Part shown: positions 53,109 through 62,670 of the stretch, in pieces
Layout of the letters: each line of letters begins with the position of its first letter
Position numbering within the stretch: position 1 is the first letter of the stretch
Origin: Maribacter hydrothermalis
GTDB lineage: Bacteria; Bacteroidota; Bacteroidia; Flavobacteriales; Flavobacteriaceae
Assembly (NCBI RefSeq): GCF_001913155.1
Contig: NZ_CP018760.1
Coordinates: 1,240,001-1,304,000, forward strand
DNA: 64,000 nucleotides
Direction: 5' to 3'
Translations under genes and position numbers: made by a program
The notes under the pieces: model-generated
Told to the model about the DNA's origin: nothing
Database searches by the model: none
The model's input: the letters and a program-made list of their open reading frames with translations, nothing else

Positions 53109-53133
53109 CACCCACATTTGAAAAAATGGTGTC

Positions 53134-53207
53134 GGTCGCATAGCTCAGCTGGATAGAGCATCTGCCTTCTAAGCAGACGGTCGGAGGTTCGAATCCTCCT
53201 GCGATCA
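53134..53207 (+). tRNA. tRNA-Arg (anticodon TCT)
   Basis: A complete cloverleaf in 74 nt. Acceptor GGTCGCA pairs with TGCGATC (one G-T). The D-stem is GCTC/GAGC. The anticodon stem is TCTGC/GCAGA with loop CTTCTAA, which gives anticodon TCT (reads AGA/AGG). The T-stem is GGAGG/CCTCC with loop TTCGAAT, and the discriminator base is A. CCA is not encoded. A terminator hairpin follows directly. Confidence 0.96.
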
Positions 53208-53210
53208 CTC

Positions 53211-53236
53211 AAAAGCCCCTTCTAGGGGCTTTTTTG
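53211..53236 (+). terminator. Terminator after tRNA-Arg
   Basis: AAAAGCCCCT-tct-AGGGGCTTTTTT forms a stem with a T6 tail, 4 bp after the tRNA 3' end. Confidence 0.85.
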
Positions 53237-53353
53237 TTTTTAATACTTTCCTCCATTACCGACCCAAATATTTTAGAATACATTTTAAAAAAAACACATG
53301 GTACATTGACTCACTATTCTTATTTTGCGTAGATATACCAAACTTCATCTAAA

Positions 53354-55000
53354 ATGGCCAATTCCAGAAATTCAGCATCATTTGTTTACCTCATCATACT
53401 ACTTTTTGTTTGCTTATCAACTACTACTTTAGCCCAAGACCAAGAATCAAATGAAAATTTGGTTGAGCTTTTTAGAAAATGGAGAACTTTTGAAAACCCT
53501 CCTTTATTAAATGGCGCTCCTGATTATACTGCTGAAACTTTTAAAAGTAGGGTTCCCGAATTCAAGACATTACAACAACAACTTCATAATTTAGATACTA
53601 CCGCATGGCCTATACCAGATAAAGTTGATTGGCATATTGTAAATGCTGAAATGAACGGCTACGATTTTAATGATAGAATTTTAAAACCTTGGGTTAGAGA
53701 TCCGGCATTTTACAAAACAATTTGGACCGACCGTAGTGATGTGCCTGCACACGAAGGCCCTGCACACCACGCGATTATCGATGTATGGAAATATAACTTT
53801 CCACTTAATAAGGACGAACAAGCAAAATTCTTAGCCGCTTTAAAAGTAATTCCAGTTATAAACGACCAAGGGAAAAAAAACTTAACAGGCAATGCTAAAG
53901 ACTTATGGGTTGCTGGTATACGTGATATTGCCAATCAAAGTTATGACTTAGAAAACATAAAAAATCTTCCTGGAGTATCAAAAAATAAAAAAATAGTCGC
54001 CGCTATAAATGCAGCTATCACATCAACAAATAGTTTGGCTGACTGGTTAAAAAAAGAAGCTGCTTCCAAAACAGGACCTTCCGGTATTGGTAAAGAAAAC
54101 TATACATGGTACTTACAAAATGTGCATTTAGTGCCATTAACTTGGGAGGATGAAGTCATGCTTCTAAAACGTGAGCTTACGCGAGCTTGGTCTGCACTTA
54201 AATTAGAGGAACATAGAAATCGTAACCTTCCTGAACTTAAGGATGCTGGTAGCGAGGAGGAGTATAATAAAATGGCAAAAGCATCAGCTAAAAGTCTTTT
54301 AGAATTTTTAGACAAGAATGAAATAGTAACTGTAAAAGATTATTTTGAACCTGCCCTTAACGAACATTTAGGTGCATATGTTCCAAAAGAGAAACGAAAC
54401 TTTTTTTGGATAACTGCGCATTTAGACCAACGCCCACTCTACTCTCACTTTTACCATTGGTTTGAATTGGCTAGAATGGATAATGAACCTAACCCACGTG
54501 AGATTAGAAGAGAGGCTTTACTTTACAATATCTTCGATTCAAGAAACGAAGGTACAGCTACTGCCGTTGAAGAAATGTTTTTGGATGCCGGACTGTATGA
54601 TGACCAGCCACGTTCTAGAGAAATTGTTTATATCATGATTGCTCAGCGTGCCGCTCGCGGATTAGGTTCTTTGTATGCACATGCCAACATAATGACTTCA
54701 GAGGAAGCAGGTAGTATTCACTCTAACTACACTCCAAGAGGATGGATGAAAACAGAAAAAGAGTTGCTTCTTTTTGAGCAGCATCTTTATCTTAGACAGC
54801 CAGGCTATGGCACAAGCTATATAACTGGTAAATACCTTTTAGAAAATACTATGGCTGAATATGCCAGAATGAAAGAATCTAAAAACGAACCTTTTGTGAT
54901 GCGTAACTTTTTCGACCAATTAAATACAACTGGAAGTATTCCTATTAGCTTGGGCCGTTGGGAAATGACAGGTGTACAATCTTATCTAGGTCAAGAATAG
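53354..55000 (+). CDS. Secreted DUF885-like protein
   Basis: A 548-aa exported protein (signal peptide ASFVYLIILLFVCLSTTTLA, cleavage near AQDQ). The body is mostly helical and resembles DUF885 (a family related to M3-like/carboxypeptidase-fold metallopeptidases), with LDTTAWPIPDKVDWHIVNAE near the start and NEGTATAVEEMFLDAGLYDD where DUF885 has its EGWAxYxExL motif. The zinc HExxH-type motif of peptidases (HEAxPGH in DUF885) is not visible; SRNEGTATAVEE keeps only the Glu-Gly part. So it may not be an active peptidase. It is the first of three plus-strand genes with an APC permease and an AKR-RidA fusion, 25 bp from the next. Confidence 0.65.
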   Translation: MANSRNSASFVYLIILLFVCLSTTTLAQDQESNENLVELFRKWRTFENPPLLNGAPDYTAETFKSRVPEFKTLQQQLHNLDTTAWPIPDKVDWHIVNAEMNGYDFNDRILKPWVRDPAFYKTIWTDRSDVPAHEGPAHHAIIDVWKYNFPLNKDEQAKFLAALKVIPVINDQGKKNLTGNAKDLWVAGIRDIANQSYDLENIKNLPGVSKNKKIVAAINAAITSTNSLADWLKKEAASKTGPSGIGKENYTWYLQNVHLVPLTWEDEVMLLKRELTRAWSALKLEEHRNRNLPELKDAGSEEEYNKMAKASAKSLLEFLDKNEIVTVKDYFEPALNEHLGAYVPKEKRNFFWITAHLDQRPLYSHFYHWFELARMDNEPNPREIRREALLYNIFDSRNEGTATAVEEMFLDAGLYDDQPRSREIVYIMIAQRAARGLGSLYAHANIMTSEEAGSIHSNYTPRGWMKTEKELLLFEQHLYLRQPGYGTSYITGKYLLENTMAEYARMKESKNEPFVMRNFFDQLNTTGSIPISLGRWEMTGVQSYLGQE

Positions 55001-55025
55001 CTAAAAAAATGCAATTCAATTAAAA

Positions 55026-56513
55026 ATGGCCAAGACAAGTTCTAAAAAACTAACACGGCAAATGGGGCTTTTAGCGCTTACTGCTACCGGCGTTTGCTCT
55101 ATGTTAGGTGCTTCTATTAATGTTGTTCCTTTTATGATACAACGCAATGTACCTGGTATTGGCCCGTATGTTTTACCTGCTTTTGCTTTTGCAGCAATAC
55201 CTGCATTATTTGCTGCCTTAGCGTATGGTATTTTAGCATCAGCTATGCCACGTGCTGGAGGAAGTTATATTTATGCTAGTAGAGGTTTAAATCCGTATTT
55301 AGGGTTTGTTGCCAGTTTTTCGCAATGGTTTGGACTTTCTATTGTTATTGGGGTTATCGCTTACGTAACTGTTCCATTTATACGCGATGTAACACTGAGC
55401 CTGGGATGGGAAAATATCTCGAACGGACTAGAAATAGGATGGATACGAGTAACTATAGCTCTTGCACTAATTTGGTCATTTGTGGTCATTAATATTCGTG
55501 GAATAAAGAGTTATGAACGCATAGTACTCCCTATGATGTTTTTAATGTTCGCCCTTGGCGGAATTGTTATTGTAGCGGGACTAATTTATGATTCGACCGA
55601 TTTTTTAACGGGACTTCAAGAAAAAACAGGTCGCACTTTTGAGCCTGTGGCTAGCATAGATTTCGATTGGCGTATATTTTTATCTGCCGCTGCACTATTG
55701 TTTTCAAGTTTCATAGGTTTTGATTCTATAGCGCAAGCTGGCGGTGAAGCAAAAAATCCAACTAAATCCTTGCCAAGAGCTATTTTATTAGCAATAATCG
55801 GTGTTGCCTTGTTCTACTTCCTTTTTGCGTCGGCCGTATACCATATTGTTCCTTGGAGTTTTGTTGCCGAAGAAGCCATGACAAAAGATATTTCTGCTCC
55901 TGGATTATTGAGCTATGTGCTTCCCTCAGGATTGGGTATTGCAATTTTAGCAGGTGCCGCTATTGCATTAGTCAATGATTTGCCCGCAATGCTCTTATCT
56001 GTTTCTCGCTTAATGTTCGCCTGGGCCAAAGATGGCATTTTTCCAAAATCCATTGCTAAAATCCATCCAAAAAATCATACGCCGCATATTGCACTTATTG
56101 CAGCAGGCATTATGGCAAGTATAGGTGTTTTAGGCTCTCATTTTGCAGGCGACTTTTTCCTTGGTATTGATATTATGGTAACTTCTATGATGGTCAATTT
56201 TCTATTAATGTGCATAACATTGGTGGCAATTACCAAAGTTAATCCGACATTGGCAAAACAAATTTCAGTCCTAAAAAACAGAACATTGCAATTATGTATT
56301 GGGTGGTTAGGTATTCTTACGCTAACAGCATTTTTAGGAATACATATCTATAAAGATTTAACTGCAGAAACTACTGCATGGTATTTTCACTCCACTCCTA
56401 TTTGGCTTATTGTTATGGGTTTGGCTAGTTTATTATTTGCCTATAATTGGAATAGATTAAAGAAACAAAACAATACTATAAATGAAGTATTTTTAGAACT
56501 CCCTGAAGAATAA
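55026..56513 (+). CDS. APC-family amino acid/amine permease
   Basis: A 495-aa inner-membrane transporter with about 12 hydrophobic segments. The TM1 break reads LTATGVCSMLGASINVVPFM, and PRAGGSYIYASRGLNPYLGF is a signature of amino acid permeases (PF13520). IGFDSIAQAGGEAKNPTKSL is the TM6-7 loop. The substrate cannot be read. It sits 25 bp after the DUF885-like gene and 3 bp before the AKR-RidA gene, which suggests uptake of an amino acid or amine used by the latter. Confidence 0.87.
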   Translation: MAKTSSKKLTRQMGLLALTATGVCSMLGASINVVPFMIQRNVPGIGPYVLPAFAFAAIPALFAALAYGILASAMPRAGGSYIYASRGLNPYLGFVASFSQWFGLSIVIGVIAYVTVPFIRDVTLSLGWENISNGLEIGWIRVTIALALIWSFVVINIRGIKSYERIVLPMMFLMFALGGIVIVAGLIYDSTDFLTGLQEKTGRTFEPVASIDFDWRIFLSAAALLFSSFIGFDSIAQAGGEAKNPTKSLPRAILLAIIGVALFYFLFASAVYHIVPWSFVAEEAMTKDISAPGLLSYVLPSGLGIAILAGAAIALVNDLPAMLLSVSRLMFAWAKDGIFPKSIAKIHPKNHTPHIALIAAGIMASIGVLGSHFAGDFFLGIDIMVTSMMVNFLLMCITLVAITKVNPTLAKQISVLKNRTLQLCIGWLGILTLTAFLGIHIYKDLTAETTAWYFHSTPIWLIVMGLASLLFAYNWNRLKKQNNTINEVFLELPEE

Positions 56514-56516
56514 AAA

Positions 56517-57965
56517 ATGCAAACAAGAATTAAATTAGCAAAAGATTTAGAGATTTCTAGAGTTGTTACCGGTTTATGGCAAATTGCCGATATGGAGCGT
56601 AATGGCACTACCCTAGACCCTATTGCAACGTCCAAATTTATGGCTCCGTATGTAGAAGCCGGACTCACCTCTTTTGATATGGCAGACCATTATGGATCTA
56701 GCGAAATTATTGCTGGCACTTTTAAGAATAGTCTTGGCGATAAGGACACTGTGCAGCTATTCACAAAATGGGTTCCAAAACCAGGTAAAATAAGTAGAGA
56801 AGAAGTTAGGGCTGCGGTACAAACAGCGTTAGATAGAATGCAACAAACTAGCATTGACCTTTTGCAATTTCATGCATGGTACTACCCTGATGCGAGTTGG
56901 TTAGACGGTCTATTTTATCTTAAAGAATTACAGGAAGAGGGATTAATTAAACATATTGGAGTAACCAATTTTGATGCCGCACATTTACGAATAGCTTTAG
57001 CCAGCGGTATACCTATTGTCAGCAATCAAATTTGTCATTCTTTAATAGACCAGCGCGCCAATGGAAATATGGCGATTGTATGTCGTGAATACAATGTAAA
57101 GCTATTAACGTTTGGAACCTTAGCTGGCGGATTTTTAACCGATAAATGGTTAAACAAAACCGAACCTACTTACGAAGAACTGGCTACTTGGTCGCAAATG
57201 AAATATAAACGTTTTATTGATACCGCAGGTGGATGGGAACCTTATCAGAATTTATTAAAAACAGTAAAAAAGATAGCCGACAAGCATAATGCTTCTATTG
57301 CTAATATTGCCAGTAGATTTATATTAGAAAGTGATGCTGTTGCTTCTGTAATCGTCGGAGCCAGATTGGGCGAAAGTGAGCATATTGATGATAATAGAAG
57401 AATGTTAGATATTCAACTAGATGATGATGACATTGAAGCAATAAAAAAGGCGCAACTTCAATTAACTTTAATACCTGGCGATTGTGGTGACGAATATAGA
57501 AAACCTCCATTTTTAACAGCATCAGGTGACCTTAGTGACCATTTAGAAACCATTCCTAAAGCATTTACACCTATAAAAACGGGAGAAAATAGAGAACAGA
57601 TTTTTAGCGGTACGGAGTGGGAAGAATATGCAGGGTACTGTAGAGCTGTAAAAATCGGAAATAGCATTCATGTTTCAGGAACTACCGCTACTCATGGTAG
57701 CCTGATGATTGGTGGCAGCGATGCAGCTGCTCAAGCTCATTTTATAATTGACAAAATTGAAGGCGTTATCACTTCTTTTGGTGGCACGCTAGCTGATGTT
57801 GTGAGAACCCGAATTTTCGTAAACGAACTTAAAGATTGGGAACCGGTTGCAAGAGCACATGGTGAACGCTTTAAAGGCATTAATCCTGCTAATACACTGG
57901 TAGAAGCAAAATTGGTGGGCGATGGTTATATGGTAGAAATTGAAGCTGAAGCTATTCTATCCTAG
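56517..57965 (+). CDS. Aldo/keto reductase - RidA/YjgF fusion protein
   Basis: A 482-aa two-domain protein. Residues 1 to about 330 are an aldo/keto reductase TIM barrel: GLTSFDMADHYGSSEII holds the catalytic Asp and Tyr, FTKWVPK the Lys, LLQFHAWYYPD the His, and SRFILESDAVASVIVGARLG is the NADP-binding end. Residues from about 365 on are a RidA/YjgF domain (CRAVKIGNSIHVSGTTATHG; LADVVRTRIFVNELKDWEPV; MVEIEAEAIL). The active-site Arg of canonical RidA (PARS.VEV) is replaced by Asn (PANTLVEAKL), so imine deamination as in RidA is doubtful. It follows the permease by 3 bp. Both domains are intact; this is one frame, not two genes. Confidence 0.85.
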   Translation: MQTRIKLAKDLEISRVVTGLWQIADMERNGTTLDPIATSKFMAPYVEAGLTSFDMADHYGSSEIIAGTFKNSLGDKDTVQLFTKWVPKPGKISREEVRAAVQTALDRMQQTSIDLLQFHAWYYPDASWLDGLFYLKELQEEGLIKHIGVTNFDAAHLRIALASGIPIVSNQICHSLIDQRANGNMAIVCREYNVKLLTFGTLAGGFLTDKWLNKTEPTYEELATWSQMKYKRFIDTAGGWEPYQNLLKTVKKIADKHNASIANIASRFILESDAVASVIVGARLGESEHIDDNRRMLDIQLDDDDIEAIKKAQLQLTLIPGDCGDEYRKPPFLTASGDLSDHLETIPKAFTPIKTGENREQIFSGTEWEEYAGYCRAVKIGNSIHVSGTTATHGSLMIGGSDAAAQAHFIIDKIEGVITSFGGTLADVVRTRIFVNELKDWEPVARAHGERFKGINPANTLVEAKLVGDGYMVEIEAEAILS

Positions 57966-57984
57966 TCACCTCTACAGCTATTAA

Positions 57985-60900
57985 TTATTTATCCCAAGTT
58001 ATGTCGCTATTTTCAACCATAGTTTCAAATGGGGTCCATTCCTTTTCCATAAAACTGGTTACTGTTTTCGAAAACTCAGTGACCAGTATTTTTCCCTCTC
58101 GTAAAATTTCTTTCTGCTGATTAGAAATGACATTTGTTTGTGCGGCAGCTATACTTAAAGCTTCACGTATTTTTGAGTACGGCGATGTTTCAAAAGATTG
58201 CCACGCCCCTACTTGCCTTTCTGGCTTTGGCGTTTGGCCTTTTGCCTTGAGCTCTTTTAAAGACTTTTTCATGTCTTCAAGTTTAGTTACCAATGCTTGA
58301 TTAGGCTTATTGTCAGACTTACTTGTTTTAGCTATCAAGGCATCTACTTTTTTGCTTTTAGCATCAATTTCAGATAAGCTTTTGGACAAAATTTCAACTT
58401 GACTATCTACTGCCTTTTTATAGTCGTAAAGCTCCTTATCCACATTCGAATCTATTTCAAATCTAGGATCAGCAACTACAGTTACTTTAGTAGTATCTGT
58501 ATGCTCACCTTGCTTTAAAACAATTGTATACTCCCCAGGCAATACAGGTATATCTCTAGAAAAATCATCGGTCCATGAACCCGGTAAAGAAGATGCTTTC
58601 TCATCTAATTTCCAAACTACATAATTTAAGCCTTTAGTTAGCTCTTTAGCATCAACAGTGTTTATCAATCTATTTTCTTGATTATAAATCATTGCAGTTA
58701 CACCGGTTTCTGTTGTAGGTTCGACCGATAAATAAAAAGGAATTTGAGTTTTTTGAAAGGGCTTATTCTCACCCTCGAAAGTCGTATTAAAACCTGTCCA
58801 GATATTTCCTGGCGGATTTATAAATAAGCCTTTTACTTGTACGGCATCGTTCATTGGTAATGCAGTTATACCAGATTCTAATCGGTTGCCAGCAATTTCT
58901 CTTAAAGTCAACAAATCATCTAACACCCAAATTGCCCTACCAAAAGTACCAACAATCAATGCCGATTCTTTTTCTTGAATTTTCAAATCCATCGTTGATA
59001 CTGATGGGAATCCGTTTTTAAATTGAGACCAAGTGTCTCCTTCATCAATACTTATCCATAATCCATTCTCGGTTCCTAAAAACACCAAATTTGGTTCTAT
59101 AGGGTCTTGAATAATACTCAAGGCATATCCTTTAACTATAGTTTTATTCACAACTTGCTTCCAAGTTTTTCCTAAATCTTCAGTTTTAAAAACATAAGGG
59201 TCATAGTCTCCTTTTCTATAATTATTTACCACCATCCAAGCTGATTTGGAATCGTAGCGAGAAGCTTCTATTTGGGCTACCCAACTTTCGTTTGGCATCC
59301 CTTTTATTTTAGTTGTTAGGTTTTTCCAGTTTTGACCGCCGTCTGTGGTTAATTGCACTTGACCATCATCAGTACCTACCCAAACAATATCCTTATTTAA
59401 GGAACTTGGTGCTATGGTTAAAATAGCATTATAACGCTCTGCACCTGATACATCAAGTGTTAATCCCCCATAATCAGGTTTTTGATGTTCAGGATTATTA
59501 GTGGTTAAATCAGGAGAAATTATACTCCATGTTGCTCCTTTATCTTTGGTAACATGCACAAACTGTGATCCATAATAAGCAGCATTATCATCTGTCGGAT
59601 TTCTTGCAAAAGCAGCATTCCAATTAAAACGTAAAGAAGTTTTTAAATCTGGAGCAGGTGGTTTTATGCTTACATAATGCCCGGTTAACTTATCATACCT
59701 ATATAAATCACCATTTTGAGATGAGCCATATCCGAATCTAGAATTATCTAAATCAGGAGAAATATCAAATCCATCGCCCCCAACTAAATACTGCCAATAT
59801 AATGTACGTATTCCTCCTCTTTTCCAAGTATAAGCAGGTCCTGACCAGTTTCCATTATCTTGCATGCCGCCGTAAACATTATATGGAGTATCATTATCTA
59901 CACCTACATGATAAAATTGAGCAACAGGAATGGTTTCAGGAAAATACCAACTTATACCATGATCCTGGGTAATTCCCAAACCGCCATCGCCACCAATTAT
60001 AAAATGTTTTGCATCTTTCGGGTTTACCCAAAAGGCATGAAAATCGGCATGAATACCTTTTGTTTCATCGGCAGGTATCATCGGTATCGTATCAAAAGTA
60101 CTTGCACCATCATAACTTACTGATAATGGTTGGTAAATATTATATACTCTATCTGGGTCTTCAGAATCAACAGCAAGATCTTGAAAATAAAAAGGTCTAT
60201 TATTCGCAAACTTGGGGTTATCATTAATCATTTTCCAATTTTTCCCACCATCATCACTACGATAAATTGTATTTTTTTTAGCCTCTATTTTTGCATAAAT
60301 TCTGTCTGGATTAGAGGGTGCAATAGCAAAACCTATTCTACCCAAATTACCAGAAGGCAACCCTTCTTTCTCCCCTAATTTCTTCCAATTTTCACCGCCA
60401 TCATTAGAAACATAAAATCCAGAACCTTCACCACCAGAAGTAAAATAATACGGGGTACGTTTATGTTCGTATAAGGCAACGAATAATTTCTTGGAATTAG
60501 TAGGATGCATCACCAAGTCCGCTACGCCAGACATTTCGTTAGAATACAAAATCTTTTTCCAATGTAAACCTCCATCAACCGTTTTGTAAAGTCCTCTATG
60601 CTCGTTTGCAGTAAAAGGATCACCCATAGCGCCTACATATACAATATTAGGATTAGTAGGATCTATGCTAATTCTGTGTATAGTTTTAGTGGCTTCCAAT
60701 CCCATATGAACCCAAGTTTTTCCTCCATCTGTACTTTTAAAAATACCCATGCCTAAATTCATGGAGTTACGAGGATTACCTTCTCCTGTTCCTACCCAAA
60801 TTACATCAGGATTATTTTGTTGAATAGCAAGCGCCCCAATATTCTGCGTTGGTTGGTCGTCAAAAACTGGTTTCCAAGCAGAACCACCGTTCTCTGATTT

Positions 60901-61101
60901 CCAAACGCCACCAGATGCAGCTCCAACGTACATTATTTTAGGGTTCTGTGTAACTACATCAATAGCTGTAATACGCCCGCTCATATTTGCAGGACCTATA
61001 TTTCGAATATTTAGATTTTCTAAACTAGAGAAGTCAATTTTTTGTGCAGAAGTAAATTGAATAAAAACAAATAAGAAGAAGATGATTAAGCGAATTTTCA
61101 T
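57985..61101 (-). CDS. Large secreted BNR/sortilin-like beta-propeller protein
   Basis: A 1038-aa exported protein (signal peptide MKIRLIIFFLFVFIQFTSAQ). The first 750 residues contain many Asp-box/BNR repeats (S/T-x-D-x-G-x-x-W): SENGGSAW, STDGGKTW, TVDGGLHW, SNDGGENW, SDDGGKNW, TTDGGQNW, TEDLGKTW, SIDEGDTW. This is the two-propeller arrangement of VPS10/sortilin-like or xyloglucanase-type glycosidase-related proteins (often annotated as glycosyl hydrolase). Acidic catalytic residues cannot be assigned, so enzymatic activity is open. The last 250 residues form an Ig-like and a coiled-coil-rich helical tail (SLSEIDAKSKKVDALIAKTS). It is convergent with the AKR-RidA gene (19 bp apart). Confidence 0.82.
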   Translation of the reverse strand: MKIRLIIFFLFVFIQFTSAQKIDFSSLENLNIRNIGPANMSGRITAIDVVTQNPKIMYVGAASGGVWKSENGGSAWKPVFDDQPTQNIGALAIQQNNPDVIWVGTGEGNPRNSMNLGMGIFKSTDGGKTWVHMGLEATKTIHRISIDPTNPNIVYVGAMGDPFTANEHRGLYKTVDGGLHWKKILYSNEMSGVADLVMHPTNSKKLFVALYEHKRTPYYFTSGGEGSGFYVSNDGGENWKKLGEKEGLPSGNLGRIGFAIAPSNPDRIYAKIEAKKNTIYRSDDGGKNWKMINDNPKFANNRPFYFQDLAVDSEDPDRVYNIYQPLSVSYDGASTFDTIPMIPADETKGIHADFHAFWVNPKDAKHFIIGGDGGLGITQDHGISWYFPETIPVAQFYHVGVDNDTPYNVYGGMQDNGNWSGPAYTWKRGGIRTLYWQYLVGGDGFDISPDLDNSRFGYGSSQNGDLYRYDKLTGHYVSIKPPAPDLKTSLRFNWNAAFARNPTDDNAAYYGSQFVHVTKDKGATWSIISPDLTTNNPEHQKPDYGGLTLDVSGAERYNAILTIAPSSLNKDIVWVGTDDGQVQLTTDGGQNWKNLTTKIKGMPNESWVAQIEASRYDSKSAWMVVNNYRKGDYDPYVFKTEDLGKTWKQVVNKTIVKGYALSIIQDPIEPNLVFLGTENGLWISIDEGDTWSQFKNGFPSVSTMDLKIQEKESALIVGTFGRAIWVLDDLLTLREIAGNRLESGITALPMNDAVQVKGLFINPPGNIWTGFNTTFEGENKPFQKTQIPFYLSVEPTTETGVTAMIYNQENRLINTVDAKELTKGLNYVVWKLDEKASSLPGSWTDDFSRDIPVLPGEYTIVLKQGEHTDTTKVTVVADPRFEIDSNVDKELYDYKKAVDSQVEILSKSLSEIDAKSKKVDALIAKTSKSDNKPNQALVTKLEDMKKSLKELKAKGQTPKPERQVGAWQSFETSPYSKIREALSIAAAQTNVISNQQKEILREGKILVTEFSKTVTSFMEKEWTPFETMVENSDITWDK

Positions 61102-61433
61102 GGTATGTTTGGTAGTTTACCCAAAAATAGAAATCACCGTTTAAACAATAGTATTATTAATCAAAATTTTCAATTTATATTATCAAGTAATTAGACATAA
61201 TATTTGTACATATTCATAACTGTTTGTCAACTAATATAAATTTTCATTTACCTCAACAGTTACTAAAAGCAAAGAAGCCTTGATTTTATAAACCAACAAT
61301 TTCTAAAAAAGGATATTTTTGTTCAAAAACAAGTAAAAAACCCTTTAAAATAGTCAAATAAATCATAAAACGTATCAAAATCTTGCATTTTAACTAAATT
61401 TTGCTATGTTATAGATTAACATAAAAGTATTCT
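61102..61433. other. Intergenic region upstream of the sigma factor gene
   Basis: The region is AT-rich and lies between divergent genes. I see no gene. A TTG (61383) followed by TAAATTTTG, close to but one base longer than TAnnTTTG, may be the promoter of the sigma gene. Confidence 0.35.
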
Positions 61434-62294
61434 ATGCGACAATTAAAGATCACAAAACAAATTACGAACAGAGATGCCAAATCATTAGAAAAATATTTTC
61501 AAGAAATCAGTAAAATCGATTTGATTACTGCAGACGAGGAAGTAGAATTGGCTCGAAAAATTCGTGAAGGTGATCAGAAGGCATTAGATAAACTGGTGAG
61601 TGCCAATTTAAGATTTGTTGTGTCTGCTGCAAAACAATATCAAAATAGAGGCCTACGTCTTACAGACCTTATCAATGAAGGAAATTTAGGATTGGTAAAA
61701 GCTGCAAAACGTTTTGATGAAACCAGAGGTTTTAAGTTTATTTCCTATGCCGTTTGGTGGATCCGTCAATCTATTCTGCAAGCACTTTCAAAAAAGTCAC
61801 GTATGATTCGTTTACCACAGAATAAAATAGCGGTGAGCTCCAAAATTTATCAGGTGTACTCCACTTTAGAACAAGAAAACGAGAGACCACCTAGCGCTTC
61901 GGAAATAGCAAAAGAACTGGACATGAGCGTTTCTAAAGTAAAGAGCTCTATTAAAAACTCCGGTAAATCGATTTCTTTAGATGCTCCTTTTAAAGAGGGT
62001 GAATCTTCTTCACTATATAATGTACTGGAATCTACAAAATTGAACAGCCCCGATAAAAACGTAATGGCTGAGTCTTTGGAGACCGATATAAATCAAGTAC
62101 TGAATAAAATTCCAGAAAGACAGGGCGATGTTATACGTCTCTTTTTTGGCTTAGGCAATCAACCTGCCATGAGCTTAATAGAAATTGGTGAACTATTCGA
62201 TGTTACCAGAGAACGTGTTCGCCAAATTAAGGATAAAGGGCTAAAATCCTTGCGCCGTACTTCTAATACCGAAGTTTTACGTGCCTATCTATAA
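61434..62294 (+). CDS. RpoD/SigA-like sigma-70 factor
   Basis: A 286-aa sigma-70 factor of the short Bacteroidota primary type, lacking region 1.1. Region 1.2 is SLEKYFQEISKIDLITADEE, region 2 has DLINEGNLGLVKAAKRFDET and AVWWIRQSILQALSKKSRMI, region 3 has SASEIAKELDMSVSKVKSSI, and region 4.2 is LIEIGELFDVTRERVRQIKD. Compared with the usual flavobacterial RpoD, the end (DKGLKSLRRTSNTEVLRAYL) and parts of region 4 are divergent, so it may be a second, RpoD-like factor rather than the main housekeeping one. ATG start. Confidence 0.82.
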   Translation: MRQLKITKQITNRDAKSLEKYFQEISKIDLITADEEVELARKIREGDQKALDKLVSANLRFVVSAAKQYQNRGLRLTDLINEGNLGLVKAAKRFDETRGFKFISYAVWWIRQSILQALSKKSRMIRLPQNKIAVSSKIYQVYSTLEQENERPPSASEIAKELDMSVSKVKSSIKNSGKSISLDAPFKEGESSSLYNVLESTKLNSPDKNVMAESLETDINQVLNKIPERQGDVIRLFFGLGNQPAMSLIEIGELFDVTRERVRQIKDKGLKSLRRTSNTEVLRAYL

Positions 62295-62434
62295 ATTAAA
62301 GCTAACCTAAACAGCTAATTACCTCACATAGAGATTATTATTAACACTATTTAAAAATAGTATAACATAAACTTAACATCGCTAATTTGGAGTTGGCGAT
62401 GCATATGTTATGTTACCGTTTGAAAAACTATTAC

Positions 62435-62626
62435 ATGAAATTTATCTACATCAAAAGAAAAAGCACCACGAAAGAACTATATAGAACACGCACCGGACTT
62501 ATGAAGGCAAAGGTTACAAATATCACAAAGTATTTTATAGGCATACCGATAAAAACAATACACACATACAAACAAATTTATCAAGGGCGTAAAAATAATG
62601 CCATTGAAAAAATGCTATTTATTTAA
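62435..62626 (+). CDS. Small hypothetical protein
   Basis: A 63-aa basic protein from the ATG at 62435 (MKFIYIKRKSTTKELYRTRT), ending PIKTIHTYKQIYQGRKNNAI plus six residues. A longer frame exists from a TTG at 62387, but the ATG start is preferred. The KxxHxYxQxYxG pattern reminds me of small flavobacterial proteins of unknown function. Support from the sequence alone is limited. It lies between the sigma factor gene and proC. Confidence 0.4.
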   Translation: MKFIYIKRKSTTKELYRTRTGLMKAKVTNITKYFIGIPIKTIHTYKQIYQGRKNNAIEKMLFI

Positions 62627-62670
62627 TGATTTTATCAAACATACATTATCCAATAATTTAAATTGAATTC

